Part shown: piece after piece, positions 1 through 6,113 of the stretch | Numbering within the stretch: position 1 is the first letter of the stretch | Layout: each line of letters begins with the position of its first letter | The notes under the pieces: generated by a model | The model's database searches: none | What the model was told of the DNA's origin: nothing | The model's input: only the letters and a program-made list of their open reading frames with translations | From: Prevotella sp. UBA1378 | GTDB taxonomy: Bacteria > Bacteroidota > Bacteroidia > Bacteroidales > Bacteroidaceae | Length of the DNA stretch: 10,897 nucleotides | Direction of reading: 5' to 3' | Assembly (NCBI GenBank): GCA_002305505.1 | Contig: DBRC01000060.1 | Coordinates: 1 to 10,897 of the forward strand | Translations under genes and position numbers: made by a program

Positions 1-390
1 GACATCCAGTGCGAGATAGCTCCTTTGCCTTTTTCCGACATCAGCAAAGCGCAGCCCGGCGAACCGAGCGAGCCCATCCGCATGCGGGTAATCGCTGCCC
101 GCCGCATACAAGAGGAGCGTTACAAGGACTATAAAGGTATCCACTGCAACGCCCAGATGACGGAGCGCATGATGCACCGCTTTGCCGAGCCCGACGAAGA
201 ATCGCTGGCTCTCCTGCGCCTCGGCATGGAGCGGCTGAAACTCTCCGCACGCGCGTACAATAGAATATTAAAGGTTGCCCGCACCATCGCAGATTTAGAG
301 GGGAGTGAGAAAGTTCGGAGCAACCATATTGCTGAAGCAATAGGATACAGGAATCTTGACCGAGGTGATTGGGCAGAGCGCGGAATATAA
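1..390 (+). CDS. comM: ComM/YifB-family Mg-chelatase-like AAA+ ATPase, C-terminal part (5' end outside window)
   Basis: The open frame runs from base 1 without a start, so this is the last 129 codons of a longer gene; family members are about 510 residues. The visible part matches the C-terminal Mg-chelatase domain. It has the segment around GEPSEPIRMRVIAARRIQ, then NAQM, then LSARAYNRILKVARTIADLEG, then the closing HIAEAIGYRNLDR. In the family this domain follows a Lon-like N-terminal domain and an AAA+ core, both of which lie outside the window. In transformable bacteria ComM is a hexameric helicase that helps branch migration during DNA uptake; its role in Bacteroidales is not established. 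A TTG at 25 could be read as a start, but the sequence upstream stays open and family-like, so that start is rejected. About 100 bases of this gene (97-190) recur in diverged form at 1065-1161. Confidence 0.93.
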   Translation, partial: DIQCEIAPLPFSDISKAQPGEPSEPIRMRVIAARRIQEERYKDYKGIHCNAQMTERMMHRFAEPDEESLALLRLGMERLKLSARAYNRILKVARTIADLEGSEKVRSNHIAEAIGYRNLDRGDWAERGI

Positions 391-450
391 TATTAATGTA
401 TAACTAAAAGTATAACCTAACGATAACCCTAAAGTATAATAATAAAAGTT
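391..450. other. AT-rich spacer upstream of the lipoprotein gene
   Basis: Sixty bases between the comM stop and the next ATG. The 8-mer aaagtata occurs twice, about 25 bases apart, along with several short TATAAT-like strings. No TAnnTTTG -7 box of the kind seen before other genes here is present, and there is no stem followed by a T-run. How the gene at 451 is transcribed cannot be read from the sequence; read-through from comM is possible. Confidence 0.4.
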
Positions 451-1044
451 ATGAAGTATTTGTTTTTTCTTGGTGCAATCGCAGTACTCGCAGTACTTGT
501 ATTCAATTCTTGTAAGACGCGTTCGAAAGGCATACCGATGCGCCAGCTTTTAGAAGATGATATGCCGGGTGGCAAGCGTATCATTGTGGCAACTCAGATG
601 AAAGGCACAGAGGTGAGTGCTGCAATAGATGGTTTTATTGAGCTCAGTGCCAAAAACGGAAACATTATTGATAAGCCGGTTGTAAGAAAGCAAGGGAACG
701 GTGCATTCTTTATCTGTCTGCCCGACTCAACCACATACGACCAATTCTGTTATTGGGTTAACTATCTGGTTTATTCAAATGCGGATAAGCGTTATAACAA
801 TAATATAACAGGATGGTATGAAGTGGCTTCTGGAGCTAAAGGGGTATGGGAAGCCTTTGCCGGCCAGCGGTTGATGGTTTATGTTCCGGAAACAGATACA
901 GAATACGACAACGTGTATCTCACTACGCAAAGCAATGCCTGCTATAAGCAGGAGTTTGCACGCAGAGCATGCTTAATTCAGCAAAGTAATATCCACAAGG
1001 ATTATTCGGACATTCCAGCAGAAAACGAAGACACTGCTGATTAA
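451..1044 (+). CDS. Hypothetical lipoprotein, 197 aa
   Basis: I do not recognise the family. The N-terminus is a classical lipoprotein signal: MKY, a hydrophobic stretch at residues 4-18, then FNSC with the lipidated cysteine at 21. The residues after the cysteine (KTRSKG) are basic, not the acidic run that sends Bacteroidetes lipoproteins to the cell surface, so a periplasm-facing anchor is inferred. The mature part (about 175 residues) has no further membrane segment. It has two aromatic patches (YDQFCYWVNYLVY and WYEV) and an acidic tail. It looks like a complete small globular domain. Two sampled 60-base lines are 38-40% GC against about 62% in the pump operon, so origin or selection may differ from its neighbours. 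The ATG at 451 is chosen because the signal peptide begins there. Confidence 0.8.
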   Translation: MKYLFFLGAIAVLAVLVFNSCKTRSKGIPMRQLLEDDMPGGKRIIVATQMKGTEVSAAIDGFIELSAKNGNIIDKPVVRKQGNGAFFICLPDSTTYDQFCYWVNYLVYSNADKRYNNNITGWYEVASGAKGVWEAFAGQRLMVYVPETDTEYDNVYLTTQSNACYKQEFARRACLIQQSNIHKDYSDIPAENEDTAD

Positions 1045-1064
1045 AGCCATATAATACAGATTCA

Positions 1065-1161
1065 GCCCGCCGCATACAAGCGGAGCCTTACTGGCGAATA
1101 TCGAGGTATACGCTGCAAAGCCCGGATAGCGGAGCGCGCATGATGTGCCGCTTTTCCGTGC
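1065..1161 (+). pseudogene. Diverged partial copy of a comM segment
   Basis: This stretch aligns with bases 97-190 of the comM gene in the same orientation. The first 16 bases are identical (gcccgccgcatacaag), and later blocks such as ctgcaa, gccc, cggagcgc, atgatg and ccgcttt follow in the same order. Hand alignment gives roughly three quarters identity, with gaps of one and two bases that together keep the frame. Read in the comM frame it gives ARRIQAEPYWR then ARMMCRF, against ARRIQEERYKD then ERMMHRF in ComM. The similarity fades on both sides, so this is a fragment, either a decayed duplication or one member of a dispersed repeat. It has no start or family context of its own and is not counted as a gene. 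Confidence 0.6.
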
Positions 1162-1232
1162 TTGGCGTATATGGGTGTGAGGCAGCATAGAAAGCCTGTT
1201 TTATGTTTTTTTATGAATACAAAAGCGTGTAG

Positions 1233-1248
1233 ACGGGAATATTTCCGT
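1233..1248. promoter_or_regulatory. Short inverted repeat abutting the helicase -7 box
   Basis: ACGGGA and TTCCGT form a six-pair stem (one G-T pair) around ATAT. The last base overlaps the first T of the TACCTTTG box at 1248. The position suits an operator or may be incidental; nothing else supports a regulator here. Confidence 0.25.
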
Positions 1249-1255
1249 ACCTTTG
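1248..1255 (+). promoter_or_regulatory. Bacteroidetes-type -7 box (TACCTTTG), probable helicase promoter
   Basis: TACCTTTG fits the TAnnTTTG -7 consensus of the primary sigma factor in Bacteroidetes and is identical to the box before the tRNA at 10840. No good TTTG -33 element lies at the usual spacing. If used, transcription starts near 1262 and leaves a leader of about 275 bases before the helicase ATG. Confidence 0.55.
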
Positions 1256-1536
1256 CAGTCTCGGACAATCGAGTGTTTTTGTAGAATCTATAGCAGGCAA
1301 TGTTTTGTTTCGCTGCTATACGGCGGTTCCTCTCATCGCCGGGCTGGCTTCAAAATCATCTTCCTTGTTTGACAAACGGGCCGTGGAAGTGTATGTACAC
1401 GGCGCCGTGGCACATTCGCAGTAATATCAGTGCGGGCAATATGTCCCGGCTTCTCCCCCGTGCCTTATTTGCGATATGCGCACAACCCGTACTGCTGCAT
1501 GGTATATGCAGCTGATAATTTAAAATAAGATAACGA
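1256..1536 (+). promoter_or_regulatory. Long structured 5' leader of the DEAD-box helicase gene
   Basis: No convincing gene lies here. A frame at 1300-1515 is open for 71 codons but resembles nothing. Several perfect inverted repeats are present: GTTT/AAAC at 1368-1378, a 12-bp palindrome CACGGCGCCGTG at 1398-1409, and GCTGCAT/ATGCAGC at 1494-1512 just upstream of the start region. CCGTG at 1381-1385 can also pair with CACGG at 1398-1402, which would break the 12-bp palindrome, so alternative folds are possible. Known cold-shock RNA helicase genes often have long regulated leaders; the same role here is inference. No known riboswitch class was recognised. Confidence 0.4.
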
Positions 1537-2676
1537 ATGACATTTAAAGAATTGAACATTTCGGAGCCGATACTGAAGGCTCTTGCTGAGAAAAAATACG
1601 AAAAGCCAACCCCGATACAAGAACAGGCTATACCTGTAGCGCTCAGCGGACGCGACTTACTGGGCATCGCCCAAACAGGAACTGGCAAGACTGCTGCTTT
1701 TGCCATCCCCATCATCCAACAGCTGAACTTACCGTACAACAGGAAACAGCGCCGCGAAATAAAGGCATTGGTGCTTACACCTACCCGCGAGCTGGCCATA
1801 CAGATAGAAGAGTGTTTCTGCGACTATGCACAGTTTACACCCGTGCGCTGCACAGCCATCTTCGGCGGCGTAAACCAGCGCCCGCAAGTGGAGCGGCTCA
1901 AGAGCGGCATCGACGTGCTGATAGCTACGCCGGGGCGCCTGCTCGACTTGATTGCGCAGGGATATATCACGCTTGCCGGCATCCGCCATTTCGTGCTGGA
2001 CGAGGCCGACCGCATGCTCGACATGGGATTCGTGCACGACATCAAGCGCATTCTGCCGATGCTTCCCGTGGAACGCCAGACGCTCTTCTTCTCGGCCACC
2101 ATGCCCCCGGCCATTGCCAACCTTTCGAAAGCCATGCTTCGCAAGCCGTCGAGGGTAGAGGTGGCACCGGTATCGTCGGTGGTCGACACCATCAAGCAAC
2201 AGCTGTTTTATGTAGAGAAGCCCGAGAAGACGGCCCTTTTGGTTTCGCTGCTGAAGAACCAGGAAGACAAGTCGGTGCTGGTATTCTCGCGCACCAAGCA
2301 TGGCGCCGACCGCATCGCGCGCACGCTCAATAAGAAAGGTATCGGCTGCGAGGCCATCCACGGCAACAAGGCACAGAATGCCCGTCAGCGCGCTCTGACC
2401 AACTTTAAATCGGGGCGCACACGTGTCATCGTGGCCACCGATATCGCCGCCCGCGGCATAGACATCACTCATCTGGAGATGGTCATCAACTACGACCTGC
2501 CTGATGTGGCGGAAACTTACGTGCACCGTATCGGCCGTACCGGCCGTGCCGGCAACTCGGGCGTTGCCCTGACGTTCTGCACGCAGGAGGAGCGGGCGAT
2601 GGTGAAAGACATCCAAAAGCTGACCGGGAAGAAGATACCGGCAACGCAGCTGCAGATGGACGGATTAACGGATTAA
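1537..2676 (+). CDS. rhlE: DEAD-box ATP-dependent RNA helicase, RhlE type
   Basis: A complete DEAD-box core of 379 residues. The motifs appear in order: Q motif (KPTPIQEQAIP, 23-33), Walker A (AQTGTGKT, 45-52), PTRELA, a GG motif in FGGVNQRP, TPGRLLDL, DEAD (155-158), SAT (186-188), motif IV in VLVFSRTKHGADR, motif V (ATDIAARGID) and motif VI (HRIGRTGR, 330-337). The enzyme unwinds short RNA duplexes using ATP, typically in ribosome assembly or mRNA turnover, in the cytoplasm. The chain ends about 40 residues after motif VI, with almost none of the basic tail many RhlE proteins carry. The last codons (DGLTD, stop) lie inside an 8-base repeat, so the C-terminus may have been shortened by repeat slippage. 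The ATG at 1537 is right for the family, with the conserved phenylalanine at residue 3 and the Q motif starting near residue 23. The gene stands alone, with its own promoter and terminator. Confidence 0.95.
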   Translation: MTFKELNISEPILKALAEKKYEKPTPIQEQAIPVALSGRDLLGIAQTGTGKTAAFAIPIIQQLNLPYNRKQRREIKALVLTPTRELAIQIEECFCDYAQFTPVRCTAIFGGVNQRPQVERLKSGIDVLIATPGRLLDLIAQGYITLAGIRHFVLDEADRMLDMGFVHDIKRILPMLPVERQTLFFSATMPPAIANLSKAMLRKPSRVEVAPVSSVVDTIKQQLFYVEKPEKTALLVSLLKNQEDKSVLVFSRTKHGADRIARTLNKKGIGCEAIHGNKAQNARQRALTNFKSGRTRVIVATDIAARGIDITHLEMVINYDLPDVAETYVHRIGRTGRAGNSGVALTFCTQEERAMVKDIQKLTGKKIPATQLQMDGLTD

Positions 2677-2698
2677 CAGATGAACGGATGAACGACGA
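2659..2698 (+). repeat. Degenerate 8-base tandem repeat at the helicase 3' end
   Basis: Five units in a row: gacggatt, aacggatt, aacagatg, aacggatg, aacgacga. The first two and part of the third encode the last residues and the stop codon (2674-2676) of the helicase. Two complementary units (atccgttc, atccgttt) follow at 2726-2741. The 11-mer attaacggatt at 2664-2674 recurs at 10748-10758 over the stop codon of the last pump gene. Confidence 0.7.
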
Positions 2699-2740
2699 TT
2701 AATTGAAGGCGTAATCCAAAACAGTATCCGTTCATCCGTT
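2683..2740 (+). terminator. Probable helicase terminator built from repeat units
   Basis: AACGGATGAACG (2683-2694) is the exact reverse complement of CGTTCATCCGTT (2729-2740), giving a 12-bp perfect stem with a 34-base loop, followed by the T-rich tctttgtttacttttg. The repeat structure allows other registers (for example 2682-2689 with 2726-2733). The position directly after the helicase stop fits a terminator, although the loop is long. Confidence 0.5.
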
Positions 2741-2753
2741 TCTTTGTTTACTT

Positions 2754-2770
2754 TTGCAACCAAGTTGCAA
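2754..2770. promoter_or_regulatory. 7-3-7 palindrome TTGCAAC-CAA-GTTGCAA, candidate operator of the metal exporter
   Basis: A perfect seven-base inverted repeat with a three-base centre, ending 11 bases before the -7 box at 2782. It therefore covers the region where RNA polymerase contacts the upstream part of the promoter. A third TTGCAA lies at 2787-2792, just past the -7 box. The size and symmetry fit a dimeric repressor or a metal-responsive regulator (Fur/Zur, ArsR or MerR type). Which one cannot be told, and none is encoded next to the gene. Confidence 0.45.
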
Positions 2771-2781
2771 GAAACATTCCA

Positions 2782-2789
2782 TATCTTTG
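2782..2789 (+). promoter_or_regulatory. -7 box (TATCTTTG) of the cation transporter gene
   Basis: TATCTTTG, a match to TAnnTTTG, lies 17 bases upstream of the ATG at 2807, leaving a very short leader. TTTG at 2753-2756 could act as a -33 element, but the spacing is a few bases longer than usual. Confidence 0.65.
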
Positions 2790-2806
2790 CAAAAAAATAA
2801 GACGAT

Positions 2807-3736
2807 ATGGAACATCATCACAATGCACATCACCACGGGCACCACTATCATGCCCCTGTCACCAAAGGCAGTCCGCTGCAGGGCATCTTCATCTTTTCCA
2901 TTGCGCTGAACCTGCTTTTCGTGCTCATCGAGGCCGCCATCGGACTCATCGAGAACTCGCTGTCGCTGCTCTCCGACGCCGGGCACAACCTGAGCGACGT
3001 GTTCTCGCTGGTACTGGTGCTCATCGCCTTCTATCTGGCAAAGAAGCATTCCACCAGCAAATACACATACGGTTACAAGAAATCAACGGTGCTCATCTCG
3101 CTGCTCAATGCCATCATCCTGCTCATCGCCGTGGGCGCTATATGGATTGAAAGCATCGAGAAGTTCTACGAGCCGGCCGAGGTGAACGGGGCTGCGGTGA
3201 GCTGGACGGCCTTTGTGGGCATCCTTATCAACGGAGCCACGGCGTGGCTGCTGATGCGCGGGCAGAAGAACGACATCAACGTGCGGGGCGCATTCTTGCA
3301 CATGGTGGCCGACACGCTGGTATCTGTAGGCGTGGTGGCAAGCGGCATTATCATTACCTATACCGGTTGGAACATCGTCGACCCCGTGATGTCGATTCTT
3401 ATCTCTTTCGTCATCCTCGCCTCTACATGGCGCCTGCTGTCAGAAAGCCTGAAGCTGAGCCTGGACGGTATGCCCGGGGGCATCGACCTGGGCCATACCG
3501 TGGAAACGATGTGTGCGGCGGAGCATGTCAAGGAGGTGCACCACGTGCATATCTGGGCTATCAGTACCACGGAAAACGCCCTCACGGCCCATGTCGTCGT
3601 CGACGATGTCGCGCGGATGGAGGAGGTGAAGCATACCCTCAGGTACCGCCTGCAGGAAGCCGGCATACAGCATGCGACGCTTGAGATAGAGGCCGATGGC
3701 AGCCGCTGCTGCAAGCATGAGTGCGAATGCGGCTGA
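2807..3736 (+). CDS. Cation diffusion facilitator (CzcD/ZitB-type zinc exporter)
   Basis: A 309-residue CDF protein that exports divalent metal from the cytoplasm in exchange for protons. Six hydrophobic segments span roughly residues 27-205. The metal site is visible as HxxxD in the second (H60, D64, within LLSDAGHNLSD) and HxxxD in the fifth (H165, D169, within HMVADTLVS). This HD-HD quartet is usual in zinc carriers; iron/manganese-type members have DD-DD or related sets. A cytoplasmic dimer domain follows (HHVHIWAIST, then TAHVVVDD). Both ends carry extra metal ligands. Nine of the first fifteen residues are histidine, and the tail holds C301, C302, H304, C306 and C308. The gene stands alone behind its own promoter with a palindrome that suggests metal control, and converges on the AraC gene. 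Zinc is most likely; cadmium or cobalt are possible. Confidence 0.94.
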   Translation: MEHHHNAHHHGHHYHAPVTKGSPLQGIFIFSIALNLLFVLIEAAIGLIENSLSLLSDAGHNLSDVFSLVLVLIAFYLAKKHSTSKYTYGYKKSTVLISLLNAIILLIAVGAIWIESIEKFYEPAEVNGAAVSWTAFVGILINGATAWLLMRGQKNDINVRGAFLHMVADTLVSVGVVASGIIITYTGWNIVDPVMSILISFVILASTWRLLSESLKLSLDGMPGGIDLGHTVETMCAAEHVKEVHHVHIWAISTTENALTAHVVVDDVARMEEVKHTLRYRLQEAGIQHATLEIEADGSRCCKHECECG

Positions 3737-3788
3737 GGCGGTGCCTTTGATTGTTTATAGCGAGCCCGTAACGGCGGGAGGCCGTCGG

Positions 3789-4691
3789 TTATCCTTGGCG
3801 GTAGTCCTGCGGAGACATTCCGGCAATGCGCCGGAAGTATTTGCAGAAGAAGCTGGTGTTGGGAAATCCCAGCTCGTCGGCAATACGCGCCACCTGCTGG
3901 TCGGTATGCTTGAGCCTCACTTTCGCCTCGGTCACTAATTGCCGGTCGATCCATTCCTTGGGCGTATGGCCGCTTACCTTTTTTATCAAGGTGCCGAAGT
4001 AGCGCGGTGTAAAGCACAAGCGGCCGGCATAGAAGTCTATGTTGTGTTCTTTCCTGGCATAGTCGTTCACCAGCCGGATGAAACGGTTGAACACCTCTTG
4101 CCCGTACGACATGCCGTTGTGTTCCGTCGCCTGGTGCTTATTGTCCAGGTAGTCGATATAAAGCACCGCCGCCTTAAGCAGTCCGCTCATCATCTCCTTG
4201 TTGTAGCCGGGTTCGTGGAAAAGGTCCCACATCACATGCAAGATACGGTCGAACATGCTGGCTTCCTCCTCGGTGGCAAACACGGCGATGTCGTCCATAT
4301 AGCCCTGCAGCGAAGAGGGCACGCGGCCATTGAGTGCCAGGTACAGGTCGTTATTGCCGAAGGTAACGCCGCTCAGTTCAAAGTCTTCCGACATGTGTTC
4401 CAGCTGTAAGATGCTCCCTTGCTTTAAAAATAGAATCGTGCCGCGCTCGTAGTGCCGTTGTCGCAGGTTGACAAAGAAGTCCGCGGAACCGTTTTTAATG
4501 AGCCCGAACCGCGAATCCTGCATGCAATAAGGGATCCCGGCTGACAGCCGGCCTGCGAAATCATACATTTTCCCGCGGAACATGGCAAAAGTCCCCGATA
4601 TGTAAGCCACGTCACGACCATTCATTAAATTTACGTCTACCATCTCGCGCATGTGGTCGAAGGTAATGTTTTCTATTTTTTTATTCTCCAT
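3789..4691 (-). CDS. AraC-family transcriptional regulator
   Basis: A regulator of 300 residues when started at the ATG at 4691. The C-terminal third holds the two helix-turn-helix motifs of the AraC family: residues 217-264 (FYAGRLCFTPRYFGTLIKKV, with KEWI) and 265-300 (VARIADELGFPNTSFFCKYF, then RRIAGMSPQDYR). The N-terminal 190 or so residues resemble the cupin-like sensing domain of such regulators, with no membrane segment; the ligand is unknown. A longer frame opens at a TTG at 4718, but that codon lies inside the -7 box (4716-4723), so it would sit upstream of the transcript start. The ATG is therefore preferred. The gene is divergent from the efflux operon starting at 4855, with 163 bases between, and is the natural candidate to control it. 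Control of the metal exporter is less likely. Confidence 0.93.
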   Translation of the reverse strand: MENKKIENITFDHMREMVDVNLMNGRDVAYISGTFAMFRGKMYDFAGRLSAGIPYCMQDSRFGLIKNGSADFFVNLRQRHYERGTILFLKQGSILQLEHMSEDFELSGVTFGNNDLYLALNGRVPSSLQGYMDDIAVFATEEEASMFDRILHVMWDLFHEPGYNKEMMSGLLKAAVLYIDYLDNKHQATEHNGMSYGQEVFNRFIRLVNDYARKEHNIDFYAGRLCFTPRYFGTLIKKVSGHTPKEWIDRQLVTEAKVRLKHTDQQVARIADELGFPNTSFFCKYFRRIAGMSPQDYRQG

Positions 4692-4715
4692 TTTGTTGCA
4701 GGTTAAAAAACGACA

Positions 4716-4723
4716 CAAAGATA
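4716..4723 (-). promoter_or_regulatory. -7 box (TATCTTTG) of the AraC gene
   Basis: The complement of caaagata reads TATCTTTG on the minus strand. It lies 24 bases upstream of the ATG at 4691, a short leader like that of the metal exporter. It excludes the upstream TTG start. No clear -33 element is seen. Confidence 0.6.
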
Positions 4724-4764
4724 ATAAATTCAGGGCGTATTTGTACTAAATGCTTTTTATTTTC

Positions 4765-4778
4765 GAACAAATAGAACA
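4765..4778. promoter_or_regulatory. Direct repeat GAACA in the divergent promoter region
   Basis: GAACA occurs at 4765-4769 and 4774-4778, nine bases apart start to start, between the two divergent -7 boxes. AraC proteins commonly bind direct repeats in such places, but this pair is short and could be chance. Confidence 0.2.
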
Positions 4779-4821
4779 TTAATGCGGTTGAAAAGGTAGC
4801 GGAAGTTGTGGAATATCATCG

Positions 4822-4829
4822 TATCTTTG
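4822..4829 (+). promoter_or_regulatory. -7 box (TATCTTTG) of the efflux operon
   Basis: TATCTTTG lies 25 bases upstream of the ATG at 4855. The expected -33 position has no good TTTG, which fits a promoter that needs an activator such as the divergent AraC protein, though that is inference. Confidence 0.6.
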
Positions 4830-4854
4830 CAGGCGAATACAATGAATCAGAAAT

Positions 4855-6108
4855 ATGAAACGAAGATTATTCATCAGTACCGGATTGTGGGTGGCATCGC
4901 TGGGAGTTGTGATGGCACAGGCGGCCGTCACGCTCGAAGACTGTAAACGGATGGCGCGCAATAACTACCCGAAGGTGAAACAGTACCGGCTGATAGAGGC
5001 CAGCCGCGACTTCACCATGCAGAATGCCGCCAAAGGATGGCTGCCGCAGGTAAGCGTGTCGGCCGGTGCCAACGTATTTACGGACATCATGGACATGTCG
5101 AAATTCAAGGCGGCAGGCGTCGGCATGAAAAACCATCTGTCGAGCGCCTCGCTCACGCTCACGCAAACCATCTACGACGGGGGAGCCATCGCTGCCAACA
5201 GGCGGGTGGCACAGGCGCAGGCCGACGTACAGGCCAAGCAGCTGGACGTGGCGATGTATGATTTGAACCAACGCATCGAGCAACTCTACTTCGGCATCCT
5301 TATGATCGACGAACAGCTGAAGCAGAACAAGCTGCTGCAGGACGACCTCGGCATCAGCCTCCATACGGTAAAGAGCATGATGGACGGGGGCATAGCCAAC
5401 CAAAGCGACATCGACGCCGTGAGGGTGGAGCAGGTGAAAGCCCGGCAGGCCGAAGGTGCCTTGAAGGCTTCGCGCAGGGCTTACTTCGTAATGCTCGGCA
5501 CGTTTACCGGGCAGAAACTGGAAACCGGGACCACGCTCGAAAAGCCCGGACTGCAGTCTACAGCAGGCAGCATTAAGGGAGCCCGGCCGGAGCTGTCGTT
5601 CTACACGGCGCAGGGCAGGCTGCTCGACGAGCAGCGCAGGCAGCTCGATACCCAACTGGCACCCCGGCTGAGCGCTTTCGGCATGGGCATGTACCACAGC
5701 AGCACGACCGACCTGATGAAAAACGGATTGCTGGCCGCCGGGATAACGCTCAACTGGAACATCGGTGCCCTGTACACCCGCAAGAACGATATACGGAAGC
5801 TCCACTTGCAACACCTGCAGGTGGAGTCGGAACGCGAGACGTTCATCTTCAATAACCGTCTGCAGAACGAGCAGTCGAACGGCATTATCGACAACCTGTT
5901 ACAGCAAATCAGCCAGGACGACGAAATCATCACCCTCAGGGAGAGCATCCGGAGCAAGAGCGAGAAGAAGGTACAACTGGGGACGGAGACCGTGAACGAG
6001 CTGCTGCGCCACATCAACGCCGTGAGCGAGGCACGCCAGCAAAAGGCACTGCACACGATGCAGTTGCTGAAGGAGACGTACAACCTGAAAACCATCAATA
6101 ACAATTAA
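4855..6108 (+). CDS. TolC-family outer membrane efflux channel
   Basis: A 417-residue outer membrane factor that forms the exit duct of a tripartite pump. A Sec signal peptide (MKRR, hydrophobic core, likely cut after VVMA at residue 21) is followed by the two internal repeats of the family. The first starts VTLEDCKRMARNNYPKVKQ and leads to LTLTQTIYDGGAIAANRR; the second includes ITLNWNIGALYTRKNDIRKL. Long helical stretches rich in Q, E and K between them fit the periplasmic coiled-coil barrel. It is near the short end for the family but looks complete. It is first in the operon, five bases before the adaptor gene. An upstream ATG at 4842 is out of frame and rejected. Confidence 0.94.
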   Translation: MKRRLFISTGLWVASLGVVMAQAAVTLEDCKRMARNNYPKVKQYRLIEASRDFTMQNAAKGWLPQVSVSAGANVFTDIMDMSKFKAAGVGMKNHLSSASLTLTQTIYDGGAIAANRRVAQAQADVQAKQLDVAMYDLNQRIEQLYFGILMIDEQLKQNKLLQDDLGISLHTVKSMMDGGIANQSDIDAVRVEQVKARQAEGALKASRRAYFVMLGTFTGQKLETGTTLEKPGLQSTAGSIKGARPELSFYTAQGRLLDEQRRQLDTQLAPRLSAFGMGMYHSSTTDLMKNGLLAAGITLNWNIGALYTRKNDIRKLHLQHLQVESERETFIFNNRLQNEQSNGIIDNLLQQISQDDEIITLRESIRSKSEKKVQLGTETVNELLRHINAVSEARQQKALHTMQLLKETYNLKTINNN

Positions 6109-6113
6109 GGGAT

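Noticed and set aside
1062..1268. Minus-strand frames covering the comM-like fragment (973-1188 and 1062-1268)
   Set aside because: They resemble the antisense frame of the original comM segment, as expected from DNA similarity, and have no start context or recognised family.
1729..2616. 295-codon open frame on the minus strand across the helicase
   Set aside because: Antisense shadow of the GC-rich helicase gene. It is rich in His, Arg and Gln, has no family resemblance, and the plus strand carries every DEAD-box motif.
3771..3785. ACGGC/GCCGT stem between the convergent metal exporter and AraC genes, as a shared terminator
   Set aside because: Only five pairs around GGGAG and no T-run on either side; too weak to call.
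3939..4409. 156-codon plus-strand frame opposite the AraC gene
   Set aside because: It opposes a gene with two clear helix-turn-helix motifs; its Val/His/Gln-rich composition is typical of a shadow.
4716..4718. TTG as start of a longer AraC protein
   Set aside because: It lies inside the TATCTTTG promoter box, so it would not be in the transcript; the ATG at 4691 is used instead.
4867..5814. 315-codon minus-strand frame across the TolC-family gene
   Set aside because: Shadow; the plus strand encodes a full outer membrane factor with a signal peptide.
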